From the NCBI GenBank assembly GCA_045631885.1, contig JAZQVN010000010.1, forward strand, positions 32,967 through 96,966: DNA of 64,000 bases, written 5' to 3'. The stretch comes from CAJOLV01 sp045631885 (GTDB lineage Bacteria > Bacillota_I > Bacilli_A > RFN20 > CAG-826). Each line of letters begins with the position of its first letter. Position 1 is the first letter of the stretch. The position numbers and the translations under genes were made by a program. Under the pieces are notes generated by a model. It was not told the DNA's origin. It made no database searches and saw only the letters and a list, made by a program, of their open reading frames with translations. Positions 54,856 through 63,684 of the stretch are shown one piece after another.

Positions 54856-56163
54856 ATGAGAATGGTTGATTTGATTATCAAAAAAAGACAAGGTTACGAA
54901 TTAAGCGATGAAGAAATTCGTTTCTGGATTAATGGTTATACTCATGGAGAAATTCCAGATTATCAATCATCTGCAATGCAGATGGCGATAGTATTCCAAG
55001 GAATGAATAATCGTGAAATCGCTACTTTAACTGATGCGATGCTCCATTCTGGAGATGTCTTAGATCTTTCCAATATTAAAGGTGTTAAAGTTGATAAACA
55101 TAGTACCGGTGGTGTTGGTGATAAAACTTCTTTAGTTTTAGGACCAATGGTCGCTGCTTGTGGTGCGACTTTAGCGAAAATGAGTGGTCGTGGTTTAGGC
55201 CACACCGGTGGTACCTTAGATAAATTAGAATCAATCCCAGGAATTACAGTTGCAATTTCTGGAGATAGATTTGTCAACCAAGTAAACGATATCGGATGTG
55301 CGATTGTTGGACAAACCGCATCATTAGTTCCTGCAGATAAAAAGATGTATGCCTTAAGAGACGTCACTGGAACAGTGGAATCTATTCCATTAATTGCTGC
55401 TTCAGTTATGTCAAAGAAACTCGCTAGCGGTAGTGATGTCATCTTATTAGATGTCACTGTTGGCGATGGTGCGTTTATGAAAAACGTCGAACAAGCGAGA
55501 ACTTTAGCTCATATCATGGTCGATATCGGTAATAGATTAGGTAGAAATACCAAAGCTGTCTTATCAAATATGAGTGAACCTTTAGGTATGGCGGTTGGTA
55601 ATTCTTTAGAAGTTAAAGAAGCGATCGAAGCTTTACAAGGTCGCGGACCAAAAGACTTGATGGAATTATGTTACACAACCGGTGCGATTATGCTTGTCCA
55701 AGCTAAGTGCTTTAAGACAACATTAGAAGCTGCAACAGCACTTGAAAAATGTATCCTTGATGGATCCGCATTTGATAAATTTGTGAAGATGGTAAAAGCC
55801 CAAGGCGGCGACATTGAATATATCCTACACCCAGAGAAGTTTGAAGTGGCTAAGAATATCATTCCAATTTACGCAGATAAAGATGGTTATGTGAAATCTC
55901 TTAACGCTTTAACAATTGGTGTTAGCTCCATGAAACTCGGTGGTGGTAGAGAAACGTTAGATGACGTTATCGATATGTCCGCTGGTATTATGCTAAATAA
56001 AAAAGTTGGCGACAAAGTTCAATCTGGTGAATTATTAGCCACTTTATATACAAATAAAGATAGAGCGGAATACGAACCAATCGCTCGCGAAGTCAAAGAT
56101 ACATTTGAAATCGTCGAAGAATTCGTTCCACATCAAAACGTTATTATTGAGGTCATTGAATGA
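54856..56163 (+). CDS. deoA: Pyrimidine-nucleoside (thymidine) phosphorylase
   Basis: The enzyme cleaves thymidine, and often uridine, to base plus (deoxy)ribose-1-phosphate. The 435-residue protein has the signature KHSTGGVGDKTSLVLGP and SGRGLGHTGGTLDKLESIPG, plus the C-terminal alpha/beta domain with GGGRETLDDVID. Its length is normal from the ATG at 54856 (MRMVDLIIKKRQG). Its TGA overlaps the rarA ATG. It heads the deoA-rarA-dtd-mnmA operon. Confidence 0.94.
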   Translation: MRMVDLIIKKRQGYELSDEEIRFWINGYTHGEIPDYQSSAMQMAIVFQGMNNREIATLTDAMLHSGDVLDLSNIKGVKVDKHSTGGVGDKTSLVLGPMVAACGATLAKMSGRGLGHTGGTLDKLESIPGITVAISGDRFVNQVNDIGCAIVGQTASLVPADKKMYALRDVTGTVESIPLIAASVMSKKLASGSDVILLDVTVGDGAFMKNVEQARTLAHIMVDIGNRLGRNTKAVLSNMSEPLGMAVGNSLEVKEAIEALQGRGPKDLMELCYTTGAIMLVQAKCFKTTLEAATALEKCILDGSAFDKFVKMVKAQGGDIEYILHPEKFEVAKNIIPIYADKDGYVKSLNALTIGVSSMKLGGGRETLDDVIDMSAGIMLNKKVGDKVQSGELLATLYTNKDRAEYEPIAREVKDTFEIVEEFVPHQNVIIEVIE

Positions 56164-57395
56164 GTCAACCTTTAGCGGATTTAATGCGTCCTGAATCTCT
56201 AGATGAAATGGTGGGTCAACCCCACCTTTTAGGCAAGAACGCTTTATTCCGTAAAGTTGTTGAATCCGGTAATGTCCCAAACATGATTTTCTATGGTCCT
56301 CCCGGAACTGGTAAGACCACAGCGGCGAATATCATTGCTAAAAAAACGAATAAATCTCTTTATAGACTTAACGGCACAAGTGCTTCCACTGATGATATCA
56401 AAAGAGTGATCGCTGATATCAATAGCGTATTTTCTACATCAGGCATTTTGTTGTATCTAGATGAGATTCAATATTTAAATAAAAAGCAACAACAATCACT
56501 TTTAGAATTTGTCGAAAGTGGAGATATTACTTTAATCGCCTCCACAACTGAAAATCCATATTTTTATATCTATCCAGCCTTACTCTCTCGATGCACTGTT
56601 TTTGAGTTTAAATCAGTGAGTATTGATGAAGTGAAAAAGGCTCTACTTAGAGCAAGTGAAAAACTCGGGGTGAAGGTTGAAGAAGATGCTTTAGAGTTAT
56701 TAGCGATGGCGTCTAATGGAGATGTGAGAAAATCGTTAAATAATTTGGAATTTCTCGCTAAATCTCTTGGCAAAAGTAAGAAAATTAGTAAAAGGCTCGT
56801 TGAAGAATTAGTGGATAAAGCTAATATTTCATATGATAGAAGCGAGGATAAACATTTCGATAATTTATCCGCGTTAATGAAGTCACTTAGAGGTAGCGAT
56901 CCTGACGCTGCTTTATTCTATTTAGCAAAGATGCTAGAAGCCGGTGATTTGATTGCTGCTTGCCGTAGATTAATGTGCTCGGCAACTGAAGATGTTGGAC
57001 TAGCCTATCCTCAAATTATTCCGATTGTCAAATCGTGCTGCGATATGGCGTTACAACTTGGTTTACCCGAAGCGAGATTACCTCTTGCTAACGCGGTTAT
57101 TTTGATAGCCACTGCACCAAAAAGTAACTCAGCATTATTAGGCATTGATGCCGCAATCGCGGATGTTCAGGCCGGTAAAGGAATTGGCGTTCCTCGCACA
57201 TTACAAAATACACATTATGATGGCGCGGATGCTTTAGAAAAAGGCCAGAAATATGTCTATCCGCATAACTATAAAAACCATTGGGTAAAACAACAATATT
57301 TACCTGATGATATCAAACAAGCCAAATATTATGTCTATCAAGACAATAAATATGAGCAAGCATTAAAAGAATATTGGGACAAAATTAAAAAATGA
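56160..57395 (+). CDS. rarA: Replication-associated recombination protein A (AAA ATPase)
   Basis: RarA (MgsA) acts at stalled forks. The 411-residue protein has the N-terminal PLADLMRPESLDEMVGQPHL, Walker A GPPGTGKTT (Lys52) and Walker B LYLDEIQYLNKKQQ. Sensor 1 is STTENPYF, and the C-terminal tetramerisation/MgsA region has GSDPDAALFYLAKMLEAGD and LPEARLPLANAV. It overlaps both neighbours by 4 nt. Confidence 0.94.
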   Translation: MSQPLADLMRPESLDEMVGQPHLLGKNALFRKVVESGNVPNMIFYGPPGTGKTTAANIIAKKTNKSLYRLNGTSASTDDIKRVIADINSVFSTSGILLYLDEIQYLNKKQQQSLLEFVESGDITLIASTTENPYFYIYPALLSRCTVFEFKSVSIDEVKKALLRASEKLGVKVEEDALELLAMASNGDVRKSLNNLEFLAKSLGKSKKISKRLVEELVDKANISYDRSEDKHFDNLSALMKSLRGSDPDAALFYLAKMLEAGDLIAACRRLMCSATEDVGLAYPQIIPIVKSCCDMALQLGLPEARLPLANAVILIATAPKSNSALLGIDAAIADVQAGKGIGVPRTLQNTHYDGADALEKGQKYVYPHNYKNHWVKQQYLPDDIKQAKYYVYQDNKYEQALKEYWDKIKK

Positions 57396-57844
57396 GAGTC
57401 GTATTAACAACTGTTTTAGAAGCTGGAGTAAAGATTAATGATCGCTTAATCGCAAAGATTTCACGCGGTTATCTTTTACTTGTTGGTTTTACTGATGGTG
57501 ATGATAAAGAAACCGTCGATAAGATGGTTGATAAGATACTCTCTTTGAGAGTATTTCCTGATGGAAACGGACAAATCAATATTTCTTTACAAGATGTAAA
57601 TGGCTCAATATTATCAGTGAGCCAATTCACTTTATATGCGAATGCAGCGAAAGGTAGAAGGCCGTCTTTTGTCGACGCTCTTAGACCTGGAGAAGCTGAA
57701 CCGTTATATGATTATTTCAATCAACAATTAGAAGCAAAGTATGGAAGATTACAAACCGGAATCTTCGGTGCGGATATGAAAGTAGAGAGTATTAACGATG
57801 GACCGTTTACCCTACTATTAGATAGTAAGGAGTTGTTCTACTAA
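57392..57844 (+). CDS. dtd: D-aminoacyl-tRNA deacylase
   Basis: DTD removes D-amino acids wrongly attached to tRNA. The 150-residue protein shows SVSQFTLYANAAKGRRPSF, containing the catalytic SQFTL motif, and the trans-Gly-Pro-type motif NDGPFTLLLDS near the C-terminus. It starts in the rarA stop (ATGA) and shares its last base with the mnmA start. Confidence 0.95.
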   Translation: MRVVLTTVLEAGVKINDRLIAKISRGYLLLVGFTDGDDKETVDKMVDKILSLRVFPDGNGQINISLQDVNGSILSVSQFTLYANAAKGRRPSFVDALRPGEAEPLYDYFNQQLEAKYGRLQTGIFGADMKVESINDGPFTLLLDSKELFY

Positions 57845-58974
57845 TGAAAGTATTAGTCGGATTAAGCGGTGGAGTTGATAGCGCAGTCGCAGCCTATTTA
57901 TTAATTAAACAAGGCTATGAAGTGACTGGCTGTTTTATGCGTAACTGGGATGCTTTAGCAAACGGCGATTATCTCGGCAACCCAACAGTTAATAACGACC
58001 AATGCCCACAAGAAAAAGATTATGATGACGCTTGTAAAGTTGCGGAAAAATTAGGTATTCAACTTTTAAGAGCGGATTATGTTAAAGAATACTGGGATAA
58101 TGTTTTCTCATATTTAATTAAAGAATATGAAGCGGGTAGAACTCCTAACCCGGATATCTTCTGCAATAAATATATTAAGTTCGGTCCATTTATTGATTTT
58201 GCTAAGGAACACGGCTTTGATGCAATCGCAATGGGCCATTACGCAAAACGAGTGGATAAAGATGGAATTACATTTTTATGTAAATCTTTTGACACGAATA
58301 AAGATCAAACATATTTCTTAAGCCAAATTAATCAAGATCAAGTTTCTTTCTGTTTATTCCCATTAGGGGATATTGATAAAACTGAAGTGAGAAGAATTGC
58401 TCACGAACTAAAACTAGAATCAGTGATGGATAAAAAAGATAGCACTGGTATTTGCTTTATTGGTGAAAGAAATTTCAGACAATTTTTACAAAATTATATT
58501 CCAGCGAAAGATGGAGATATCGTCGATATAGAAACTAATCGAGTTGTTGGCCATCACGTTGGTAGTATGTATTACACAATCGGTCAAAGAAGAGGGCTTG
58601 GGATAGGCGGCATCCATGGAGAAGAAGCCAAAGGTTGGTTTGTTGTCAAAAAAGATGTAAAGAAAAATATTCTTTATGTCGCTAGCGGCGATGAATCTAA
58701 ATATTTATATAGTGATTCTTGTACAGTGACAAATCTTAACTGGATTAGCGGGGTTCCACAAAGTGGAAGTCATATCAATGCCAAATTTAGATATCGTCAA
58801 AAAGATAATGGAGTCACCATTGAGTTTATTAATGAAGATAAAATCAAATTGATTTTTGATGAACCTTATAAAGCTGTTACTCCAGGACAAGCCGCGGTCT
58901 TATATGATGGAGACATTTGTTTAGGTGGCGGATTAATTGAACACGCCTATAGTAATGACAAACAAATTGATTGA
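57844..58974 (+). CDS. mnmA: tRNA-specific 2-thiouridylase
   Basis: MnmA (TrmU) thiolates U34 in Lys, Glu and Gln tRNAs. The 376-residue protein has the PP-loop LVGLSGGVDSAVAAYLL, the first Cys region in NPDIFCNKYIKFG and the second catalytic Cys in STGICFIGERNFRQFL. The C-terminal beta-barrel has TIGQRRGLGIGG. The last codons overlap the -35 of the alaS promoter. Confidence 0.95.
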   Translation: MKVLVGLSGGVDSAVAAYLLIKQGYEVTGCFMRNWDALANGDYLGNPTVNNDQCPQEKDYDDACKVAEKLGIQLLRADYVKEYWDNVFSYLIKEYEAGRTPNPDIFCNKYIKFGPFIDFAKEHGFDAIAMGHYAKRVDKDGITFLCKSFDTNKDQTYFLSQINQDQVSFCLFPLGDIDKTEVRRIAHELKLESVMDKKDSTGICFIGERNFRQFLQNYIPAKDGDIVDIETNRVVGHHVGSMYYTIGQRRGLGIGGIHGEEAKGWFVVKKDVKKNILYVASGDESKYLYSDSCTVTNLNWISGVPQSGSHINAKFRYRQKDNGVTIEFINEDKIKLIFDEPYKAVTPGQAAVLYDGDICLGGGLIEHAYSNDKQID

Positions 58975-58999
58975 TATATATTTTATTTTTAATTAAAAT
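58971..58999 (+). promoter_or_regulatory. alaS promoter
   Basis: TTGATA (58971-58976, overlapping the mnmA stop), a 17-bp spacer and TAAAAT (58994-58999) place the start near 59006, just before the T-box stem I. Confidence 0.75.
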
Positions 59000-59005
59000 A
59001 CATAT

Positions 59006-59206
59006 CGGAAACAAACTTTAGTTAGTTCAATGATAGAGAATGCGGATGGTGGAAGCGCATATTGAATCTAAAGGGGCCACTTCCCTTGTCTCGGGTAATG
59101 CCGACGAATAATTAACGTAATTAATTGAAATTAAGTGCACACCGCAATAGCGGGTGAAATAGGATGGTAACGCGGTAATAATCGTTCCTATAAGGAACGT
59201 TTTTCT
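59006..59206 (+). promoter_or_regulatory. T-box riboswitch, alanine
   Basis: This leader controls alaS by sensing uncharged tRNA-Ala. Stem I is short: tag/ttcaat (59023-59031) pairs with attgaa/cta (59061-59070), and inner atgcg (59040-59044) pairs with cgcat (59056-59060). Stem III is caccgc-AATA-gcgggtg near 59140-59156. The T-box bulge sequence is AGGATGGTAACGCGG (59161-59175), slightly off the usual AGGGTGGNACCGCG. The terminator cgttcct/aggaacg (59183-59199) with a T-tract follows. I could not place the alanine specifier codon with certainty. Confidence 0.9.
59183..59205 (+). terminator. T-box regulated terminator of alaS
   Basis: A perfect 7-bp stem (59183-59189 / 59193-59199) with a 3-nt loop is followed by TTTTTC. 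It competes with the antiterminator formed by the T-box sequence just upstream. Confidence 0.9.
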
Positions 59207-59223
59207 ATATTTAGGAGGATTTT

Positions 59224-61830
59224 ATGAAAAAACTAACTTCTAGTGAAATTAGACAAATGTGGTTAGATTTCTTTGCAAGCAAAGGTCACCATGTCGAACA
59301 AGGAGCATCTTTAATTCCAAAGAATGATCCAACTTTGTTATGGATTAACGCGGGTGTTGCCGCATTAAAGAAATACTTTGATGGAAGTGAAATTCCTCCA
59401 AGTAGAAGAATTACTAACGCACAAAAATGTATTAGAACTAACGATATTGAACATGTCGGTCATACCGCTAGACACCATACATTCTTTGAAATGATGGGTA
59501 ATTTCTCTATTGGTGATTATTTCAGAAAAGAAGTCATTCCATGGGCTGTTGAGCTTCTCACAAGTGAGAAGTGGTATGGTCTAGATAAAAATAGATTATA
59601 TATGACATATTTCCCAAACGATTTAGAAACAAAGAAATGTTGGATGGATGCGGGAATTAGCGAAGATCATTTAATTCCTCAAGAAGGTAACTTCTGGGAA
59701 ATCGGCGCGGGACCATGTGGACCAGATACAGAAATGTTCTACGATAGAGGAGAAAAATATGATCCTAACCATATCGGCTTAGATTTATTAAGAAAAGATA
59801 TGGAAAACGATAGATATGTGGAAATTTGGAATATCGTCTTTTCTCAATTCAACTCTGAACCAGGGAAAAAGAGAGAAGAATATAAAGAATTACCATCCAA
59901 AAATATTGATACCGGTGCAGGTTTAGAAAGATTTGCCTGTATCATTCAAGAAACAGACACTAACTTTGAAACCGATTTATTCTACCCAATCATTTTAGAA
60001 GTAGAAAAAATCACTGGTCACAAATATGATGAAAATCATTTAGCTTTTAGAGTTATCGCTGACCATATTAGAAGTATTACATTTGCTTTAGCAGATGGAG
60101 AAATGTTCTCTAATGAAGGTAGAGGATATGTTTTAAGAAGACTTCTCAGAAGAGCGGAACGCTTTGGTAGAGTATTAGGCATTAACGAACCATTCTTATA
60201 TAAATTCGTTTCTTTAGTCGCGGATATTATGCGTTCATATTATCCATATTTGGATAATAAGAAAGAATTCGTCGCCAAGATGATTAAAGCTGAAGAAGAA
60301 AAATTCATTAAAACTTTAGCGAATGGCGAAGCTTTATTATTAAAAGCGATCGAAGGAAAAGATGTCTTACCAGCGGAAGATATGTTCCGTTTATATGACA
60401 CTTTTGGTTTCCCAAAAGAATTAACTTTAGAAATTTGTGAAGAAAATCATGTCAAAGTCGATATGGAAGGTTTTGAAAAGTTAATGAAAGAACAAAAAGA
60501 TAGAGCGAGAAAAGCTAGAGGCGATAGACAATCGATGAATAAACAATCAATCGATTTAATGAATTGCACATTACCTAGTGAATTCATCTATACATCTAAA
60601 CCAATTGAAACCGAAATTATCGCTTGCTTTAAAGATGGAGAAAAAGTTGATTCCATCACTGATAGCGGTGAAGTGATGTTAAAACAAACTAACTTCTATG
60701 CGGAAAGCGGCGGTCAAGTTTCTGATACTGGTGAGATTTCTAACGACTCTTTAGCCCTCAAAGTTGTGGGTGTCAATAAAGCGCCTAATAAGCAACATCT
60801 CCACTCTGTGGAAGTGTTATTCGGAGAGGTTAAAGTTGGTGACAAAGTTAAAGCGGTTATCGATGAATCTAGAAGAATTAAAATCATGAGAAATCACTCT
60901 TCTGTTCACTTATTACAAAAAGCTTTAACAGAAGTTTTAGGCGATCATATCGCTCAACATGGTAGCTATGTCACGGATGAATATTCTCATTTTGACTTCA
61001 ACCATTTCGCTAAGATGACACCAGAACAAATTAACGAAGTCGAAAGAAAAGTTAATGAATATATTTCCATGGGTATTCCATGCGAAACAAAAGTCTTACC
61101 AATCGCTGAAGCTCAACAATTAGGAGCCAAAGCTTTATTCAATGATAAATATGGTGACGTAGTCAGAGTTGTTTGCTTTGGCGATGTCAGTAAAGAATTC
61201 TGTGGTGGAACACATGTTTCTAACTCTCAAGAAATCGGTATGTTTGTCATCGAATACGAAGAGAGCGTTGCCGCGGGTATTAGAAGAATTCAAGCGAGAA
61301 CTTCTTCTGGTGCTTATGAATTAATTAAACATAGAGAGAATATCTTAAATAGAGTGAGAGACTCACTCGGTGTTCAAAGCTATGAAGATGTGAATACTAG
61401 ACTCAATTCTTTGATGAATGAAAAAGAGGCTTTAAAGAAAGCAAACGATTCTCTTAACGATAAATTAGCATTCTTAAACGCTGGTTCATTGAAGGATAAA
61501 TTTGTTGAACAAAATGGCTTGGCAATTTTAGTCGATTATCAAAAAGGTCAAGGTAGAAATGACTTATTATCTTTGATTGATAATCTCAAACAAGATAAGA
61601 GCAATTACCTCATCGTTTTATTCGGTGAAGAAAATGGTGGAGTACCAATCGTTGTTGCTTGTAGCAAAGAAGCGATTAATAAAGGCTATAAAGCTGGTCA
61701 ATTAGTCAAAGCCGCTGCACAAGTGTTATTAGGTGGTGGCGGTGGCCGTGATGAATTAGCCTCTGGCTCTGGTAGAGATGCTTCTAAGATTGATGAAGCA
61801 ATTAAAGCGGTAAAGGATTTAATCAAATAA
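59224..61830 (+). CDS. alaS: Alanyl-tRNA synthetase
   Basis: AlaS charges tRNA-Ala. The 868-residue protein is full length, with the class II core (ASLIPKNDPTLLWINAGVAA-type start, HTFFEMMGNFSIGDYFR). The editing domain has metal ligands in NHSSVHLLQKAL and FCGGTHVSN. The C-terminal oligomerisation/C-Ala region ends in GGGGGRDELASGSG. A TAGGAGG ribosome site follows the T-box. The TAATG overlap links it to ruvX. Confidence 0.97.
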   Translation: MKKLTSSEIRQMWLDFFASKGHHVEQGASLIPKNDPTLLWINAGVAALKKYFDGSEIPPSRRITNAQKCIRTNDIEHVGHTARHHTFFEMMGNFSIGDYFRKEVIPWAVELLTSEKWYGLDKNRLYMTYFPNDLETKKCWMDAGISEDHLIPQEGNFWEIGAGPCGPDTEMFYDRGEKYDPNHIGLDLLRKDMENDRYVEIWNIVFSQFNSEPGKKREEYKELPSKNIDTGAGLERFACIIQETDTNFETDLFYPIILEVEKITGHKYDENHLAFRVIADHIRSITFALADGEMFSNEGRGYVLRRLLRRAERFGRVLGINEPFLYKFVSLVADIMRSYYPYLDNKKEFVAKMIKAEEEKFIKTLANGEALLLKAIEGKDVLPAEDMFRLYDTFGFPKELTLEICEENHVKVDMEGFEKLMKEQKDRARKARGDRQSMNKQSIDLMNCTLPSEFIYTSKPIETEIIACFKDGEKVDSITDSGEVMLKQTNFYAESGGQVSDTGEISNDSLALKVVGVNKAPNKQHLHSVEVLFGEVKVGDKVKAVIDESRRIKIMRNHSSVHLLQKALTEVLGDHIAQHGSYVTDEYSHFDFNHFAKMTPEQINEVERKVNEYISMGIPCETKVLPIAEAQQLGAKALFNDKYGDVVRVVCFGDVSKEFCGGTHVSNSQEIGMFVIEYEESVAAGIRRIQARTSSGAYELIKHRENILNRVRDSLGVQSYEDVNTRLNSLMNEKEALKKANDSLNDKLAFLNAGSLKDKFVEQNGLAILVDYQKGQGRNDLLSLIDNLKQDKSNYLIVLFGEENGGVPIVVACSKEAINKGYKAGQLVKAAAQVLLGGGGGRDELASGSGRDASKIDEAIKAVKDLIK

Positions 61831-62255
61831 TGAATAAAGTTATCGGATTAGATTTAGGAACAAAAACTTTAGGTATCGCTAAAAGCGATGTCTTGGGATT
61901 TGTACATGGCGTGGAAACATTTAGGTTTCCTGCGAAACAATATATTGTTGCTCGTCAACATGTTTTAGATGTCGTAAAGGAAATCGGCACAAAAGAAATC
62001 GCTTTAGGTTATCCACTTCATTTAAGTGGAGAAAAAAGCGAGATGAGTGAAACAGTATTACGCTTTAAAGATGATTTATTAGAAATGGATCCAACTTTAG
62101 ATATTCATCTTGTTGATGAAAGATTATCTTCAGTGACTGCGAATAATTCCATTTCGGAAAGAGGAATGAATCACGAGCAAAGAAAACAAAATGTTGATAA
62201 AATTGCTGCGTGTATCATTCTTGATACATATATTAGGACAAAGGAGAACAAATAA
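61830..62255 (+). CDS. ruvX: Putative pre-16S rRNA nuclease / Holliday junction resolvase-like YqgF
   Basis: The 141-residue RNase H-fold protein begins IGLDLGTKTLGIAKSD, which holds the first catalytic Asp. It has ALGYPLHLSGEKSEMS and VDERLSSVTANN with the second acid, then NVDKIAACIILDTYI with the third. YqgF proteins process the 5' end of 16S rRNA. It shares one base with alaS and one with yrzB, the same order as in Bacillus. Confidence 0.94.
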   Translation: MNKVIGLDLGTKTLGIAKSDVLGFVHGVETFRFPAKQYIVARQHVLDVVKEIGTKEIALGYPLHLSGEKSEMSETVLRFKDDLLEMDPTLDIHLVDERLSSVTANNSISERGMNHEQRKQNVDKIAACIILDTYIRTKENK

Positions 62256-62524
62256 TGATTAACGATGAAGAAAGAAAAATCACTATTACAGATGTAAATG
62301 GTAACGAATACCAAACCGAAATTCTTTTCACTTATGAAAACGAAGAAAGAGGAACAAAATATGTGTTCTTCTATGATCCTGCAGATGATGAAACCATCAT
62401 TGTCATGAGATATACAGACAAAGACACTCTTGAAGAAATTGAAGATGAAGAAGAGTATGCAGAAGTTGAAGAAGTCTACAATGCATACGTGGAAGATCCA
62501 AAGATTCAAGAGGCGAAAAAATAA
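62255..62524 (+). CDS. DUF1292 family protein (YrzB-like)
   Basis: The 89-residue acidic protein has the DUF1292 pattern ITITDVNGNEYQTEILFTYE, KYVFFYDP and DEEEYAEVEEVYN. The function of the family is unknown. It follows ruvX with a 1-base overlap, matching the alaS-yrrK-yrzB cluster of Bacillus, which supports the call. Confidence 0.9.
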   Translation: MINDEERKITITDVNGNEYQTEILFTYENEERGTKYVFFYDPADDETIIVMRYTDKDTLEEIEDEEEYAEVEEVYNAYVEDPKIQEAKK

Positions 62525-62552
62525 ATAATTTATCACAAAATAAATTAATTTA

Positions 62553-62581
62553 TGGAAATAAAAAGGCATTATGTGTATACT
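62553..62581 (+). promoter_or_regulatory. Possible greA promoter
   Basis: TGGAAA (62553-62558), a 17-bp spacer and TATACT (62576-62581) precede greA by 29 nt. The match is moderate. Confidence 0.5.
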
Positions 62582-62610
62582 AATGCTTGCAAATTGTAAG
62601 GAGAATTATT

Positions 62611-63084
62611 ATGGCCGAAAAAACCAAATTAACCCAAGCGGGATATAAAAAATTAGAAGATGAATTAAATCATCTAATCCATGTCGTATCTGAAGAAGTC
62701 AAAGTTCAATTAGCCGAAGCGAGAGCCCAAGGTGACTTATCAGAAAACGCTGACTATGATGCAGCGAGAAATAAACAAGCTGAAGTCGAAGCAAGAATTA
62801 AAGAAATTGAATACATTTTAAATAACTGTGAAATTATCGTCGAAGGCGGTAAGAACAAAAACAAGATTTCATTAGGTTCCACAGTGACATTAAAATTCTT
62901 AAATAATGACAAAGTTGATACCTTCATGTTAGTTGGCACAGTTGAATCAGATCCATTCAATAAAAAGATTTCTATCGCCTGTCCATTAGGTGAAGCGATT
63001 GTCGGAAAATCTGTCGGTGATGTCGTAGACATCAAGAGCCAACGTCCTTACAAAGTTGAAATCTTAAAATTAGAAAATATTTAA
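62611..63084 (+). CDS. greA: Transcription elongation factor GreA
   Basis: GreA rescues backtracked RNA polymerase by stimulating transcript cleavage. The 157-residue protein has the N-terminal coiled coil with the acidic tip (EARAQGDLSENADYDAARN) and the C-terminal FKBP-like domain (ISLGSTVTLKFL, SPLGEAIVGKSVGD-like CPLGEAIVGKSVGD). I chose the ATG at 62611 (MAEKTKLT), with AAGGAG upstream, over an in-frame TTG 24 nt earlier. Confidence 0.95.
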   Translation: MAEKTKLTQAGYKKLEDELNHLIHVVSEEVKVQLAEARAQGDLSENADYDAARNKQAEVEARIKEIEYILNNCEIIVEGGKNKNKISLGSTVTLKFLNNDKVDTFMLVGTVESDPFNKKISIACPLGEAIVGKSVGDVVDIKSQRPYKVEILKLENI

Positions 63085-63120
63085 AAAAATTCAAAAATTT
63101 TGCGACAAAATATCAAAAAT

Positions 63121-63148
63121 CTCCTAGTTATTTATAGGAGGTTTTTTT
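63121..63148 (+). promoter_or_regulatory. Terminator-like hairpin that contains the comEA Shine-Dalgarno
   Basis: ctccta (63121-63126) pairs with taggag (63135-63140), with a U-G pair extending the stem, an 8-nt loop, and then G plus seven T residues ending at the comEA ATG. The 3' arm TAGGAGG is the only ribosome site. It has the same design as the element at 53220. Confidence 0.78.
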
Positions 63149-63679
63149 ATGGTAAAACTAATTATTGGTGCGGTCATCGCCGTATTTCTCGTCATTGGCG
63201 GGTTCATGTTATTAGACCCCGCTCTCAACTCTCAAACCGCTTCAGAAACGACTGAAGTAGCTAAGACATTTACTTACACAATTGAAGGTGAAGTGAGTAA
63301 AGTCGGTACTTACACATTAAGCGACGCTGTTACGATGGCGGACTTAATTGAAGCTGCTGGTGGTTTATCATCTAACGGAGACGAAAGATGCTATTTCTCT
63401 ACCGCTAGTTTAAAAGCCGGAGAAACTTATTATATCGCTGGTAAATATGACGCTAGTGATGTATGTGGTACTTCAGCAATTAGCAAAGTGAACATCAATA
63501 GTGATGATTCTGAAACTCTTATGAGTGTGAACGGCATCACTTCATCAATTGCAACTTCGATTGTCAGCTACCGCCAAGAAACAGGTACTTTTCAAACTTT
63601 AGAGCAATTAAAAGAAGTTTATGGTATCGGCGACGCTACTTATCGTAGAATTCGTAATTACGTCATTCTTCACGATTAA
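63149..63679 (+). CDS. comEA: Competence DNA receptor ComEA
   Basis: ComEA binds double-stranded DNA outside the membrane during natural transformation. The 176-residue protein has one N-terminal transmembrane anchor (about 3-22). An SLBB-type domain follows (about 43-110, YTIEGEVSKVGTYTLSDAVTMADLIEAAGG). The C-terminus has paired helix-hairpin-helix motifs (about 116-176, LMSVNGITSSIATSIVSYR and LEQLKEVYGIGDATYRRIRNYV). comEC follows after 5 nt. Its ribosome site lies in a terminator-like hairpin. Confidence 0.94.
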   Translation: MVKLIIGAVIAVFLVIGGFMLLDPALNSQTASETTEVAKTFTYTIEGEVSKVGTYTLSDAVTMADLIEAAGGLSSNGDERCYFSTASLKAGETYYIAGKYDASDVCGTSAISKVNINSDDSETLMSVNGITSSIATSIVSYRQETGTFQTLEQLKEVYGIGDATYRRIRNYVILHD

Positions 63680-63684
63680 TTAAG

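Noticed and set aside
59040..59160. tRNA-like or tmRNA-like structure upstream of alaS
   Set aside because: The region lacks a cloverleaf and anticodon arm and is explained by T-box stems and the conserved T-box sequence.
62171..62569. 132-codon reverse-strand frame rich in Phe, Ile and Cys
   Set aside because: It is antisense to ruvX and the DUF1292 gene; the hydrophobic composition is the expected shadow of Glu/Lys-rich codons.
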